A stretch of 64,000 nucleotides of DNA, taken from Streptomyces sp. SID12501 (GTDB lineage: Bacteria > Actinomycetota > Actinomycetes > Streptomycetales > Streptomycetaceae). The notes under the pieces were generated by a model, which saw only the letters and a program-made list of their open reading frames with translations, was not told the DNA's origin and made no database searches. How positions within the stretch are numbered: position 1 is the stretch's first letter; every line of letters starts with the position of its first letter. A program made the position numbers and the translations under genes. Positions 28,074 to 37,300 of this stretch are shown here, piece by piece. Location of the stretch: NCBI RefSeq assembly GCF_010550245.1, contig NZ_JAAGLU010000008.1, positions 62,001 to 126,000 of the forward strand, read 5' to 3'.

Positions 28074-28330
28074 ACCGTGTCGACCGGCGCAGAGGGCCAC
28101 AACCACGAGGAGACCCGCGTGGTGCGGCTCCTGACCGTCGACGGCCTCGACTTTCCGCTTTCCCTTCCCCCGCTCGGCCGCCCGGGTCAACCTGCCCGGT
28201 ACGCACCTGAGGTTCCCAGCCTGTCCCTGGGGACCTGACTCGCAATCTCAGCGTGCACGTCCCACGCAGCGCGCGGTTCAGCAGGACAGACCACCACACG
28301 GCCCTGGACTTCCGGGCAAAGGGAGCACGC

Positions 28331-29593
28331 GTGAGCGAAACCGACTACCAGGCACCCTCCGAGCCCGCCGACGGCGGCCGGACCGATCCTCTCGTCCAGC
28401 TGTCCCTGCAGCAGCTGCGGCAGCGCACCAGCATGAAGTGGCGGGCGCACCCCGCAGACGTCCTCCCCCTCTGGGTGGCGGAGATGGACGTCCCCCTCGC
28501 ACCCGCCATCGCCGACGCCCTGCAACGGGCCGTCACGCTCGGAGACACCGGATACCCCTACGGCACCGCCTATGCCGAATCCCTTGCCTCCTTCGCCGCC
28601 AGGCGATGGCAGTGGGACGGTCTGCGCGTGGAGAACACCGCGATCGTCCCCGACGTCATGATGGGCATCGTCGAAATCCTCCGCCTCATCACCAGCCCCG
28701 GCGACGCGGTCGTCGTCTGCTCCCCCGTGTACCCCCCGTTCTACGCGTTCGTCTCCCACGACGGCCGGCACATCATCGAGGCCGGCCTCGGCTCCGACCT
28801 CCGAATCGACCTCGGCGCACTCGAAGACGCCTTCGTACGCGCCCGGCGCCACGGCCGCCGCGCCGCCTTCCTGATGAGCAACCCGCACAACCCGACCGGC
28901 GTCGTCCACACGCGCACCGAACTCGAAGCGGTCACCGCGCTCGCTCTCAGCCACGGCGTCCGGGTGGTGTCCGACGAAATCCATGCCCCGCTGGCCCTGC
29001 ACGGGGCCCACTTCACCCCTTTCCTCAGCGTTCCCGGCTCCGAGAACGGCTTCACCGTCACCTCCGCGTCCAAGGCATGGAACCTGGCCGGTCTCAAGGC
29101 CGCCGTAGCCATCGCCGGAACCGACGCCGCGGAGGATCTCCGGCGTATGCCCGAAGAGGTCAGCCACGGCCCCAGCCACCTGGGGGTCCTCGCCCACACC
29201 GTGGCGTTCCGTGACGCCACCGACTGGCTCGACGAACTCCTCGTCGGACTCGACGCCAACCGCAGCCTGCTGGGCAAACTGATCGAGGAACACCTCCCGG
29301 ACGTGCGGTACACCCCGCCCCAGGGCACCTATCTCGCCTGGCTGGACTGCACCCGCCTCGGACTGCACGACGACAACCCCTCCAGCGGCCCCGGAATCGT
29401 CAGCGACCTGGCGGGGCCGGCCAGGATGTTCTTCGACGAAGCCCGCGTCGCCGTCAGCTCAGGCCATGTCTTCGGCGCCGGCGGCGCCGGCTGCGTACGC
29501 CTCAACTTCGCCACCACACCCGCCATCCTGCGCCAGGCACTCACCAGGATGGGACGTGCCACCAAGCGGACTGATCCGCCCGGCCGGACCTGA
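28331..29593 (+). CDS. PatB/MalY-type PLP enzyme (C-S lyase / aminotransferase)
   Basis: 420 residues, fold type I PLP enzyme of the MalY/PatB family. Characteristic pieces are [36 protein letters not shown] and the Schiff-base Lys in [13 protein letters not shown]. These enzymes cleave C-S bonds of cystathionine-like compounds, releasing a thiol, or act as aminotransferases. The GTG at 28331 has AAAGGGAG at good spacing; an in-frame ATG at 28253 does not. It follows the decarboxylase on the same strand after about 260 bases. With the sulfur-carrier protein in the same window, thiol release is an attractive but unproven role. Confidence 0.87.
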   Translation: MSETDYQAPSEPADGGRTDPLVQLSLQQLRQRTSMKWRAHPADVLPLWVAEMDVPLAPAIADALQRAVTLGDTGYPYGTAYAESLASFAARRWQWDGLRVENTAIVPDVMMGIVEILRLITSPGDAVVVCSPVYPPFYAFVSHDGRHIIEAGLGSDLRIDLGALEDAFVRARRHGRRAAFLMSNPHNPTGVVHTRTELEAVTALALSHGVRVVSDEIHAPLALHGAHFTPFLSVPGSENGFTVTSASKAWNLAGLKAAVAIAGTDAAEDLRRMPEEVSHGPSHLGVLAHTVAFRDATDWLDELLVGLDANRSLLGKLIEEHLPDVRYTPPQGTYLAWLDCTRLGLHDDNPSSGPGIVSDLAGPARMFFDEARVAVSSGHVFGAGGAGCVRLNFATTPAILRQALTRMGRATKRTDPPGRT

Positions 29594-29597
29594 GAGG

Positions 29598-31121
29598 TCA
29601 CACCCGGAGCCGGCCGAGGGTGCGGGCGCGGTGTCCGGCAGGGCTGAAGGTGCGGTTCATTCGTTGGAAGCGCCAGGTGTAGTCCGGCCACAGGGTGGTG
29701 TTGGTGCCGGTGCGTGGGTCCAGATACCAGCTGCTGCAGCCGCCGGTGGTCCACACGGAGTCGGACATCCGCCGCTGCAGGCGCGCGTTGTACGCCGCCT
29801 CGGTCTGCGGCAGTACCTCGATGTCGGCGATCGAGTGGTCGCGCATCTGGGCGATGCAGTCGACGGCATAGCGGATCTGTGCCTCGATGACGAGGGTCAT
29901 CGAGGAGTGCGGCAGACCGCTGTTCGGGCCGATGGTGAAGAACAGGTTGGGAAAACCGGAGACCATCACCCCCTGGTGGGCCCGCATGCCCTTGGCCCAT
30001 GCCTCGGAGAGCCGCTGCCCGCCGCGTCCGCTGATGCCGTGCGCCATGGGCGGGTCGGTGGTGCGGAAACCGGTGCACAGCACGATGGCGTCGGTACGGC
30101 GTTCCGTGCCGTCCCGGGAGACCACGGTGTCCGCCCCGACCTCGGCGATGCCGTCGGTGATCAGGCCGACATTGGCTGCGGCGACCGCCGGGTAGTAGTC
30201 GTTGGAGAGCAGGACGCGCTTGCAGCCGAAGGCGAAGTCGGGAGTGAGTCGCTCGCGCAGTTCCGGATCGGCCACGCTGCGGCTCAGATGCCGCAGTGCC
30301 AGCGCCTGAAGCGCCTTCCGGATGCGGACGTGCCCCCCGACGAAGCCGAGGACATAGCTCTCCCGGCTCCAGAACAGGGCCTGCCGGACCAGCTGTTGGA
30401 GTGCCGGAAGCCGGGAGTAGAGCTCGTGCTCGGTCCGGGTGAGCGTACGGTCGTGCCGCGAAATCACCCAGGGCGGGGTCCGCTGGTAGAGATCGAGCCG
30501 GGCCACCTGCGGCTGGATCGCGGGCACGACCTGGATCGCGGAGGCGCCGGTGCCGATCACTGCGACTTTCCGGCCCGCGAGGTCGAACTCGTGGTTCCAC
30601 CGCGAGGAGTGGAAGACCGGTCCCCGGAACTCGGCGAGGCCGGGGAGGTCCGGCACGGCCGGGAGGCTGAGCGGCCCGGTCGCGGAGACGAGGAAGCGCG
30701 CCCGGTAGACCGTGTCGCCAAGGGGCGAGGTGACCCGTATCTTCCAGCGGGCCGCCGACTCGTCCCAGGCGGCTTCGCGCACCTTGTGACGCAGCCTCAG
30801 ATGGGGACCGAGCCCGAAGACGTCGACGCTGCGCCGCAGGTAGTCGTGGATCTCCGGTTGGGTGGAGAAGGAACGGCTCCACCTGGGGTTGGGGAAGAAC
30901 GAGAAGGAGTACAGGATGGAGGGGATGTCGCAGGTGGCGCCGGGATAGCTGTTGTCCCGCCAGGTCCCGCCGACGTCCATGGCCCGCTCCAGGAGCACGA
31001 AGTCGTCGATTCCCGCTTGCTTGAGCCGTGCTCCCATGCCCAGGCCGGAGAATCCCGCCCCCACGACGGCGACCTCGACCGTGTGCACCGTGTCCTCCGC
31101 CTTGGGCGCGTTGTCGTCCAT
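29598..31121 (-). CDS. Flavin-dependent monooxygenase (Baeyer-Villiger/FMO type)
   Basis: 507 residues with two Rossmann motifs, VVGAGFSGLGMGARL (FAD) and VAVIGTGASAIQVVP (NADPH), separated by a fingerprint FRGPVFHSSRWNHE close to the BVMO consensus FxGxxxHxxxW. LLERAMDVGGTWRDNSYPGA is the usual FAD-binding continuation. Such enzymes insert oxygen next to ketones or oxidise N/S atoms. GGGAGAGAAGC precedes the ATG. It is divergent from the SnoaL-like gene; the stop lies 4 bases from the convergent PatB-like stop. Confidence 0.9.
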   Translation of the reverse strand: MDDNAPKAEDTVHTVEVAVVGAGFSGLGMGARLKQAGIDDFVLLERAMDVGGTWRDNSYPGATCDIPSILYSFSFFPNPRWSRSFSTQPEIHDYLRRSVDVFGLGPHLRLRHKVREAAWDESAARWKIRVTSPLGDTVYRARFLVSATGPLSLPAVPDLPGLAEFRGPVFHSSRWNHEFDLAGRKVAVIGTGASAIQVVPAIQPQVARLDLYQRTPPWVISRHDRTLTRTEHELYSRLPALQQLVRQALFWSRESYVLGFVGGHVRIRKALQALALRHLSRSVADPELRERLTPDFAFGCKRVLLSNDYYPAVAAANVGLITDGIAEVGADTVVSRDGTERRTDAIVLCTGFRTTDPPMAHGISGRGGQRLSEAWAKGMRAHQGVMVSGFPNLFFTIGPNSGLPHSSMTLVIEAQIRYAVDCIAQMRDHSIADIEVLPQTEAAYNARLQRRMSDSVWTTGGCSSWYLDPRTGTNTTLWPDYTWRFQRMNRTFSPAGHRARTLGRLRV

Positions 31122-31211
31122 GCTTCTCTCCCGGGGGCGTCAAGTGCGCTGGAATTACGTGAAGTCGATCCACGAACCGATCATTTGGTGTGCGTGCTAG
31201 CGTCGTTGGAC

Positions 31212-31637
31212 ATGGACCTTTTCTTTGCTGAGCGGTTCGCCAGGGAATGGGCCGAGGCGTGGAACTCCCACGATCTGGAGCGCATCCTGGCTCACTACAC
31301 CGATGACGTCGTCTTCGCCTCGCCCGGCATTGTCCGGTTACTTGGCGATCCGTCGGGAGAAGTGCACGGAAAGGACGCCCTGCGCGCGTACTGGGCCGCC
31401 GCGTTGAGATATCTGCCCGGGCTTCGTTTCACCGTCGAGGACGTCCGGATCTCCGTCGGTACCGTGGTCATCAACTACCGCAACGAGCGGGGCCAGGCGG
31501 TCTCGGAGGTGCTGGCCTTCCGGGAGGGCCTGATCTGTCGGGGGCTTGGTGCCTATGGGGACGAGGACTGGGATGTGAGGCCCGAGGTCGGTGGATCGAA
31601 TTCTGGCCGGAGGCCTGCGGGTGGTTCTGGTTCATAG
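31212..31637 (+). CDS. SnoaL-like (NTF2-fold) protein with a TTA codon
   Basis: 141 residues of the SnoaL/ketosteroid-isomerase-like cone fold: FAREWAEAWNSHDLERILAH, YTDDVVFASPG, then the closing strands LRFTVEDVRISVGTVVINYR. Such proteins act as cyclases, isomerases or hydrolases on polyketides. A TTA codon lies at 31338-31340, implying bldA-dependent translation. It runs divergently from the flavin monooxygenase, and its 3' end overlaps the convergent thioesterase gene by 85 bases. Confidence 0.78.
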   Translation: MDLFFAERFAREWAEAWNSHDLERILAHYTDDVVFASPGIVRLLGDPSGEVHGKDALRAYWAAALRYLPGLRFTVEDVRISVGTVVINYRNERGQAVSEVLAFREGLICRGLGAYGDEDWDVRPEVGGSNSGRRPAGGSGS

Positions 31638-32059
31638 GTTTCCACCGCGGTCCGCCATGACTGGGGGACGGCGATGGAGCACGCTTCGACGACGTTGTAA
31701 GCGATCATGGACGACTCGCCCTCGGCAGCCGGAATTCCGTTTCCTTCATGCCACATGGCGTACTCGAAGGTGAACGACTTGCCCCCGATCCGGGAGATCC
31801 TGACACCCACGCAGACGGGATCGCGGAAATGCAGTGGCTGCGCGTAGGAAAGGGATATCCGGCCCACCACGAATCCGCGTGGGCCGTCCACGTCCTCCTT
31901 GAGCACATCGCCCTGGTAGACCGCACGGGCGCTCTCCGCCCAGCGTAGATAGGCGACACTGTTGACGTGGCCCAGCATGTCCACGTCGTGGAAGGGCACT
32001 TCGAAGCGCTGCACGCAGCGGAAGCGGGAGTGGTCGGGGCTGTTCGGGGCTGGCGCCAA
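31553..32059 (-). CDS. Hotdog-fold acyl-CoA/ACP thioesterase
   Basis: 168 residues of the 4-hydroxybenzoyl-CoA thioesterase type. The hallmark FHDVDMLGHVNSVAYLRWAE with the catalytic Asp is near the N terminus. These enzymes hydrolyse acyl thioesters and could release the product or edit carriers. The start appears to be a TTG at 32059 with GGAGGA upstream. It is the last gene of the eight-gene minus-strand operon and overlaps the convergent SnoaL-like gene at its 3' end. Confidence 0.87.
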   Translation of the reverse strand: MAPAPNSPDHSRFRCVQRFEVPFHDVDMLGHVNSVAYLRWAESARAVYQGDVLKEDVDGPRGFVVGRISLSYAQPLHFRDPVCVGVRISRIGGKSFTFEYAMWHEGNGIPAAEGESSMIAYNVVEACSIAVPQSWRTAVETYEPEPPAGLRPEFDPPTSGLTSQSSSP

Positions 32060-32088
32060 GGCCGTCCTCCGTCGTGGGTCGGGATGGG

Positions 32089-33276
32089 TCAGGCGGAGGC
32101 TGTGCCCTCCGCGGGCGGGGCGGCCCCCACGACCATGGTTTCGTGCACCTGGGCCCTGCGCAGGGCGAGTTCACGCTGTTCTCGGTCGGCGGCGAGCGCC
32201 GCATCCTCGTCGCCGGCCATGAGCGTGTCCAGGTCGTGTTTCGCGTACCGCATGACGCCCAGCTTCTCGTAGGCCGATGCCACCCGTTCGTCCCACAGCC
32301 CGATGTCCCGCAGCGTGGGCACCACACGGGTGAACAGCAGGCTGCGGAACGCCCTCATCGACGGCGATTTCTCGACGGTCTCGACGCAGTCGGCATGGTC
32401 GAGCCCCAGCACCTGCCATATCTCGTCGCCGCGGAACCTGCGGAACAGCAGCCTGGAGCCCTCGATGATGAATTCCTGGCGGTCCCTTCGTTCTGTGTCG
32501 GACAGTTCCGAGTAGAGCTGCCGCAGGGCCAGTCGGCCGAAGGCGACATGCCGTGCCTCGTCCTGCATGACGTAGGCCAGGAGGGCGTGTGGCAGCGGCG
32601 CGACGCCGTTGGCGGTGGTGTCGCGGAGGAGGCCGAAGGATGCCAGTCCCAGGCCTTCGATCAGTACCTGCATGCCGAGAAAGGGCAGGTCCCACCGGGA
32701 GTCCGCCAGGATCTGCTCCAGGAGGGTGCGCAGCGCGTCGTTGACCGGGTACAGGAGACCCAGCTTCTCGCGGACGAATCGGCCGTACGCCTCCAGGTGC
32801 CGGGCCTCGTCGATGACCTGGGTGCTGGCGTAGAACTTCGACTCCAGGTCCGGGACGGTCTCCACGATCCGCGCGGCGCACACCAGGGCACCCTGCTCAC
32901 CGTGCAGGAACTGACTGAACTGCCAGGCGGTGGTGTGCAGGAAGAGCTGGGCGACGAACCGCCGGTCATGGCCGAAGCGCTCCCAGGCCCGCGAGCCATG
33001 GATCGGGATCAGTTCCTCGGGCTGGCCCAGGGGGTTGTCGCGGTCGACGTCGAGTTCCCAGGGAATGCGGGTGGCCGCGTCCCACTGCCGGTCCTTGCCT
33101 CGCTGGTAGAGCGTCATCAGCCGTTGGTCACTCAGGTCGTACTCCCAGGTCATCCGGGCGTCGCCGGACGCCGGTACGTGGAAGCCGGAACCCAGGTCAG
33201 TGCCGGTGTCCACGAGCTGCAGGGGAGGGGCGGTGTCCGCCTCGTCGGGCGGGCTCGCATCGGTCGTCGTGTGCAT
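32089..33276 (-). CDS. Ferritin-like diiron oxygenase
   Basis: 395 residues, mostly helical, with two ExxH iron motifs, IDEARHLEAYGRF and QDEARHVAFGR, plus LHGEQGALV and LIEGLGLASF supplying the other carboxylates. This is the R2/ferritin-like carboxylate-bridged diiron arrangement used for O2-dependent hydroxylation, N-oxygenation or desaturation. The ATG at 33276 has GAAGG upstream and lies inside the 3' end of the type II thioesterase gene (80-base overlap). No close functional assignment can be made. It is one of two diiron proteins in the same operon. Confidence 0.8.
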   Translation of the reverse strand: MHTTTDASPPDEADTAPPLQLVDTGTDLGSGFHVPASGDARMTWEYDLSDQRLMTLYQRGKDRQWDAATRIPWELDVDRDNPLGQPEELIPIHGSRAWERFGHDRRFVAQLFLHTTAWQFSQFLHGEQGALVCAARIVETVPDLESKFYASTQVIDEARHLEAYGRFVREKLGLLYPVNDALRTLLEQILADSRWDLPFLGMQVLIEGLGLASFGLLRDTTANGVAPLPHALLAYVMQDEARHVAFGRLALRQLYSELSDTERRDRQEFIIEGSRLLFRRFRGDEIWQVLGLDHADCVETVEKSPSMRAFRSLLFTRVVPTLRDIGLWDERVASAYEKLGVMRYAKHDLDTLMAGDEDAALAADREQRELALRRAQVHETMVVGAAPPAEGTASA

Positions 33277-34015
33277 CGTCAGCCTTCGCTCCGGTGGTTG
33301 TCATCAGCTGGCTGCGCAGGGCGTCGAGGTACGGGCCCGGGTGGTCGCGGAAGCAGAAGTGGCCACCCGGTACCGCTCGCAGGACGAAGCGGGAGCGGGT
33401 CCAGCGAGCCCAGGCCGCCATGGTCCGGCCGGGCTGGAGAGGGTCGTCGGTTCCGCACAGGCCGGCGACCGGGATGTCGAGCAGGGGTGGTTCCCCCTTC
33501 GGGCCGTGCCGCAGCAGCGCCAAATCCCTTCGGCCGAACTCGACACTGGCATCACGTACCCGGCCCGGTCCGGGCCCGGCACCCGGGCGGACGGTGTCAC
33601 GCAGGGCGCGGGCTGCCACCTCCAGCAGTACGTCCGCACTGCCGTCCAAATGTCCGATCAGATGCGGAGGCGGGCAGTTGGAGACCACCAGTACGGCCGG
33701 GGGAACGTCGTGGCCCGCACTCAACTCGGCCGCGAGGAGGTGCGCGAGAAGAGCCCCGAAGCTGTGCCCGAACAGGCCGTAGCGCGACGAAGGCGGCTTC
33801 GTCCTCAGCTCTGCCCGCACCTGCCCGGCCAGTGCGGCCACCGCCTCGGCCGACGTGTGGGCGGGCGGCACGCCGCGCCGCGTGCCCCGGCCCGGCAGGT
33901 CGAGTCCGGCGAGGCGCGGTGTGTCCTTGGCGCGGTGGTTGAGGCGGGCGTAGGCCTGGCCCGTCCCGCCCGCGTAGGGCACGCAGTAGAGGGTGGCGAT
34001 GACGTCCGTGGTCAT
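33197..34015 (-). CDS. Type II thioesterase
   Basis: 272 residues, alpha/beta hydrolase of the PKS/NRPS editing type: LYCVPYAGGTGQAYARL at the N terminus, catalytic Ser in YGLFGHSFGALLAH, Asp in LCGTDDPLQPGR, His in VPGGHFCFRDHPG. It removes stalled acyl groups from carrier proteins. Its ATG overlaps the upstream ACP stop by 4 bases, so it is coupled to the ACP and synthase. The C-terminal tail beyond the His motif reads into the next gene. Confidence 0.92.
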   Translation of the reverse strand: MTTDVIATLYCVPYAGGTGQAYARLNHRAKDTPRLAGLDLPGRGTRRGVPPAHTSAEAVAALAGQVRAELRTKPPSSRYGLFGHSFGALLAHLLAAELSAGHDVPPAVLVVSNCPPPHLIGHLDGSADVLLEVAARALRDTVRPGAGPGPGRVRDASVEFGRRDLALLRHGPKGEPPLLDIPVAGLCGTDDPLQPGRTMAAWARWTRSRFVLRAVPGGHFCFRDHPGPYLDALRSQLMTTTGAKADDAHDDRCEPARRGGHRPSPAARGHRH

Positions 34016-34374
34016 ACCCGTTCCGCGGGAAGTTCGGAGGGAAGCGCGGAGGGAAGTTCGGCGGCGATGCGTTCGGCGAGCTGGGTGAGGGTCGGCTGGT
34101 CCGCGAGGGTCTCAGCGGTGAGGACGACCCCGGTGTCGTTCTGGACGCGGTCGCCGATCTCCAGGGCGAGCAGGGAGTCCACTCCGAGGTCACCGATGGG
34201 CAGGTCGTCCGGCACGCTTTCCTGCTCGTCGAGGTCCAGGCCTTCGCGGATCAGTGCGACGAGATAGCCGAGAGCGGCACGCGAGGCAGGTCCGTTGTCC
34301 GGTCCGCTCTCCGGAGTACGGGACTGGGCCAGGAGTTCCTGCAGGTCGGTGTCCGGTGTACTGGGGGCGGTCAT
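34012..34374 (-). CDS. Acyl carrier protein
   Basis: 120 residues with a standard carrier core and the attachment motif GDLGVDSLLALEIGDRVQ. The ATG at 34374 overlaps the FAAL-ACP-KS stop by 4 bases and its own stop overlaps the thioesterase start, so all three are translated in series. It probably accepts the chain from the AT-less KS module upstream. Confidence 0.92.
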   Translation of the reverse strand: MTAPSTPDTDLQELLAQSRTPESGPDNGPASRAALGYLVALIREGLDLDEQESVPDDLPIGDLGVDSLLALEIGDRVQNDTGVVLTAETLADQPTLTQLAERIAAELPSALPSELPAERV

Positions 34375-37300
34375 GGCGTCCTCCGTCGTCCTGCGTCGAT
34401 CCAGTAACGGCGTTTCTCGAAGGGATAGGCGGGCAGTCGGACCCGTCGGGTCGCGGGGCCGTTGACCGCGGCGAGGTCGAGATCGCCGCCGAGCGCGTAG
34501 TGCGTGCACGCGGTGGTGAACAGCGCTTCGAGGTCCACCAGGTCCACCGGCACCGGGCGTTCGCCGTCCCGGCCGGCGAGGAAGTGGGCCCGGGCGGCCG
34601 TTGCCGAGGTGCCGCCGGCTGCCTTCGCCAAGTCCTCCACGACGGGGACACCCCAGGAACGCAGGGTCGAGGCGGCGGTCTGGAACCCGAGCGTCCGCTT
34701 GCCGTCCGGGGCCGGGCAGGCGGTGAGCCGCACGGGCGGTGGCGGGATCACGGAGGCGGCCGGCATCGGCGCTGTGAGCCACTTGTCGAGCTTTTCCAGC
34801 AGTTCTGGCAGGGTGGCGCCGTGGAAGGCCGCGCGACGGGGGAAGCGCGTACGATGCCCGCTCAGGGTCGCCGCGACAGCGGGCAGGTCCGGTTCGGTGC
34901 CGGCCAGGGCGGCAGCCAGCCTGACGACGGACTCGCGCAACGCGGCCTCGGTCCTGGCGGACACCGGGACGATCACCCGGCGCCACGACGGCACCGCCGG
35001 CGCGGGGCGCTCGGCTTCCTCCAGGACGACGTGGACGTTCGTACCGCTGAAGCCGAAGGAACTCACGGCCGCCGTCCGGGGCCGGGCCGCGGCCGGCCAG
35101 GGCAGAGGCTCCGCGGCCGTGGACAGGCGGGTGCCGGCCCAGTCGGCCTTCCGGTTGGGGCCGTGCCTGAGCGGGAGGGCGGGGAACTCGGCGTGTTCGA
35201 GCGCCAGCACGGTCCTGATCAGTCCGGCGATACCGGCCGCCGCTTCCAGGTGCCCGACGGACGCCTTCACCGAGCCGATCCGCACCGGTTCGCCTTCCGC
35301 TTCTCCGGCCGCCCGGTCGGCGCCGTAGACCGCGCCGATCGAGTCGAGTTCGATGGCGTCGCCGACCGGTGTGGCGGAGCCGTGTGCTTCCACGTAATCG
35401 ATCTGACGAGGTATCAGTCCGGCATCGCGCAGCGCCTCGGCCATCACCGCTCGCTGCGCGGATCCGGAGGGTGCCGTGATGCCGTTGCCGGCCCCGTTGT
35501 GGTTGACCGCACTGCCCCGGATCAACGCGCGGACCGGCATGCCCCGGCGCCGGGCCGTGGACAGGGGCATGAGCACCGCGACCCCGCACCCCTCACCGCG
35601 TACATAGCCGTCGGCGCTCTCGTCGAAGGGACGGCAGCGGCCGCTCGGTGAGAGCACCCCGAGCCGGGTCAGTGCCTCGGTGGGCCCGGTCGCCAGGACC
35701 AGGTTCACCCCTGCGGCCACAGCCAGTTCGCACTCGCCGCGGCGCAGTGCCTGAACCGCGAGATGAACCGCGGTCAGCGAGGACGAGCACGCCGTGTCGA
35801 CGGAGAGACTGGGGCCGCGCAGGCCCAGGTGGTACGAGATACGGCCGGCCGCGGACGCCGGACTGACGCCGACTCCGGTGAAGCGGGAGAGCCTGCCGCC
35901 CTCGGAAACGCGCGCGTAGTCCGCCGAGGAGATCCCCACGAAGACGCCGGTACGGGAGTCACGCAGCGAGCGTGGGTCCACCCCGGACTCCTCCAGCGCC
36001 GCCCACGCGGTCTCCAGCAGCAGCCGGTGCTGGGGATCCATGGCGTTCGCGTCCGGGGCGCTGACCTCCAGCAACGGCGCGTCGAAGTACTCGATCCCAC
36101 CGAGCACCCCGAGCCGGCCGAAGGCATGGTCGTCGGACGGAAGTCCCAGCAGACGGCGGCGTTCGGCGGGCAGGCCGCTGGTCAGGTCGTTGCCGCGCCG
36201 TACCAGGTTCCAGAAGGCATCGCTGTCGTCGGCTCCGCCCGGCATACGGCAGGCGATGCCCACGACGGCGACGGATTCGGCCGCGGCCTTGTCCTCCGGT
36301 GCGTCCTGCGGTGCGGCCTCCTGCGCGGCCGCCGTGTCCTGCCGTAGGGCGTTCGCGAGGTCGTCGACCGTCGGACGGTCGAAGAACACGCCGATCGGGA
36401 TGGTCCGGCCGGTCCGCCTCTGCAGGGCCGCGGCGACCTCCGCCAGACCCAGCGAGTCCAGACCGAGTTCGGACCAGGTGCGCCGGCGGTCCACCTCGTC
36501 CACGGGTACGGCGAGTACCGCGGCCACGGTCTCGGCGATGACATCGGCCGACGCCGCGTCCGCTGCCGTGACGTCCGCCGCCACGGCAGCGGCTGCCGGG
36601 GTCCCTGCCACGGTGTCGCGTGCCGTGCGGCCCTCGGCCCGGAGGCCGTTCTCGGTGGGTCCGGATGCGAAGTCCGTGCGGTGCAGTTCGTCCAGCGCGG
36701 CGCGGTGCAGCAGATCGCGGCAGAGCGAGCGGCGTACCTTGCCGCTGCTGGTCTTCGGCACCGTGCCCGCGGGCACGAGCACGGTGAGACGCAGGCTCAC
36801 CCCGCAGGCCGCGGTGACCGCGGCCCGTGTCCGGCGGCCGACCGAGGCGAGTTGCTCGGCAGAAAGTTCCCGGTCGCGGACCTCCGCGACCAGCGCCGCC
36901 TCCTCGCCGTGCACGCCGTCGAGGGCGAAGGCCGCCGCGCAGCCGGGGCGGAGTTCGGGAACGGCGTGCCAGGCCGCCTCCTCCATCTGGGCGGGCGCGA
37001 CATTGCGCCCGCGCACGATGATCAGGTCCTTGATCCGGCCGATCACCACCACCTGCCCGTCCCGCAGACAGCCCAGGTCGCCGGTACGCAGGTACGGACC
37101 GTCGCCGTTCGCGAGCCGGGCACCGAAGGCGGCCTCGCTCTCCTGCGGCCGTCCCCAGTAGCCGGCGGCCACGCTCGGTCCACGGAGCCAGATCTCACCC
37201 TCCTCGCCGTCGGGCACTACCGTCCGGTCGCCGGGAGAGACGATCCGCAGCTCCAGACCGCACGGCTCCCCGCTGGCCACCGCCTTCCGCTCGGTGACGA

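Noticed and set aside
29466..31211. Long plus-strand open frame antisense to the flavin monooxygenase
   Set aside because: Only its end (from 31212) matches a protein family, the SnoaL-like gene; the rest is a shadow.
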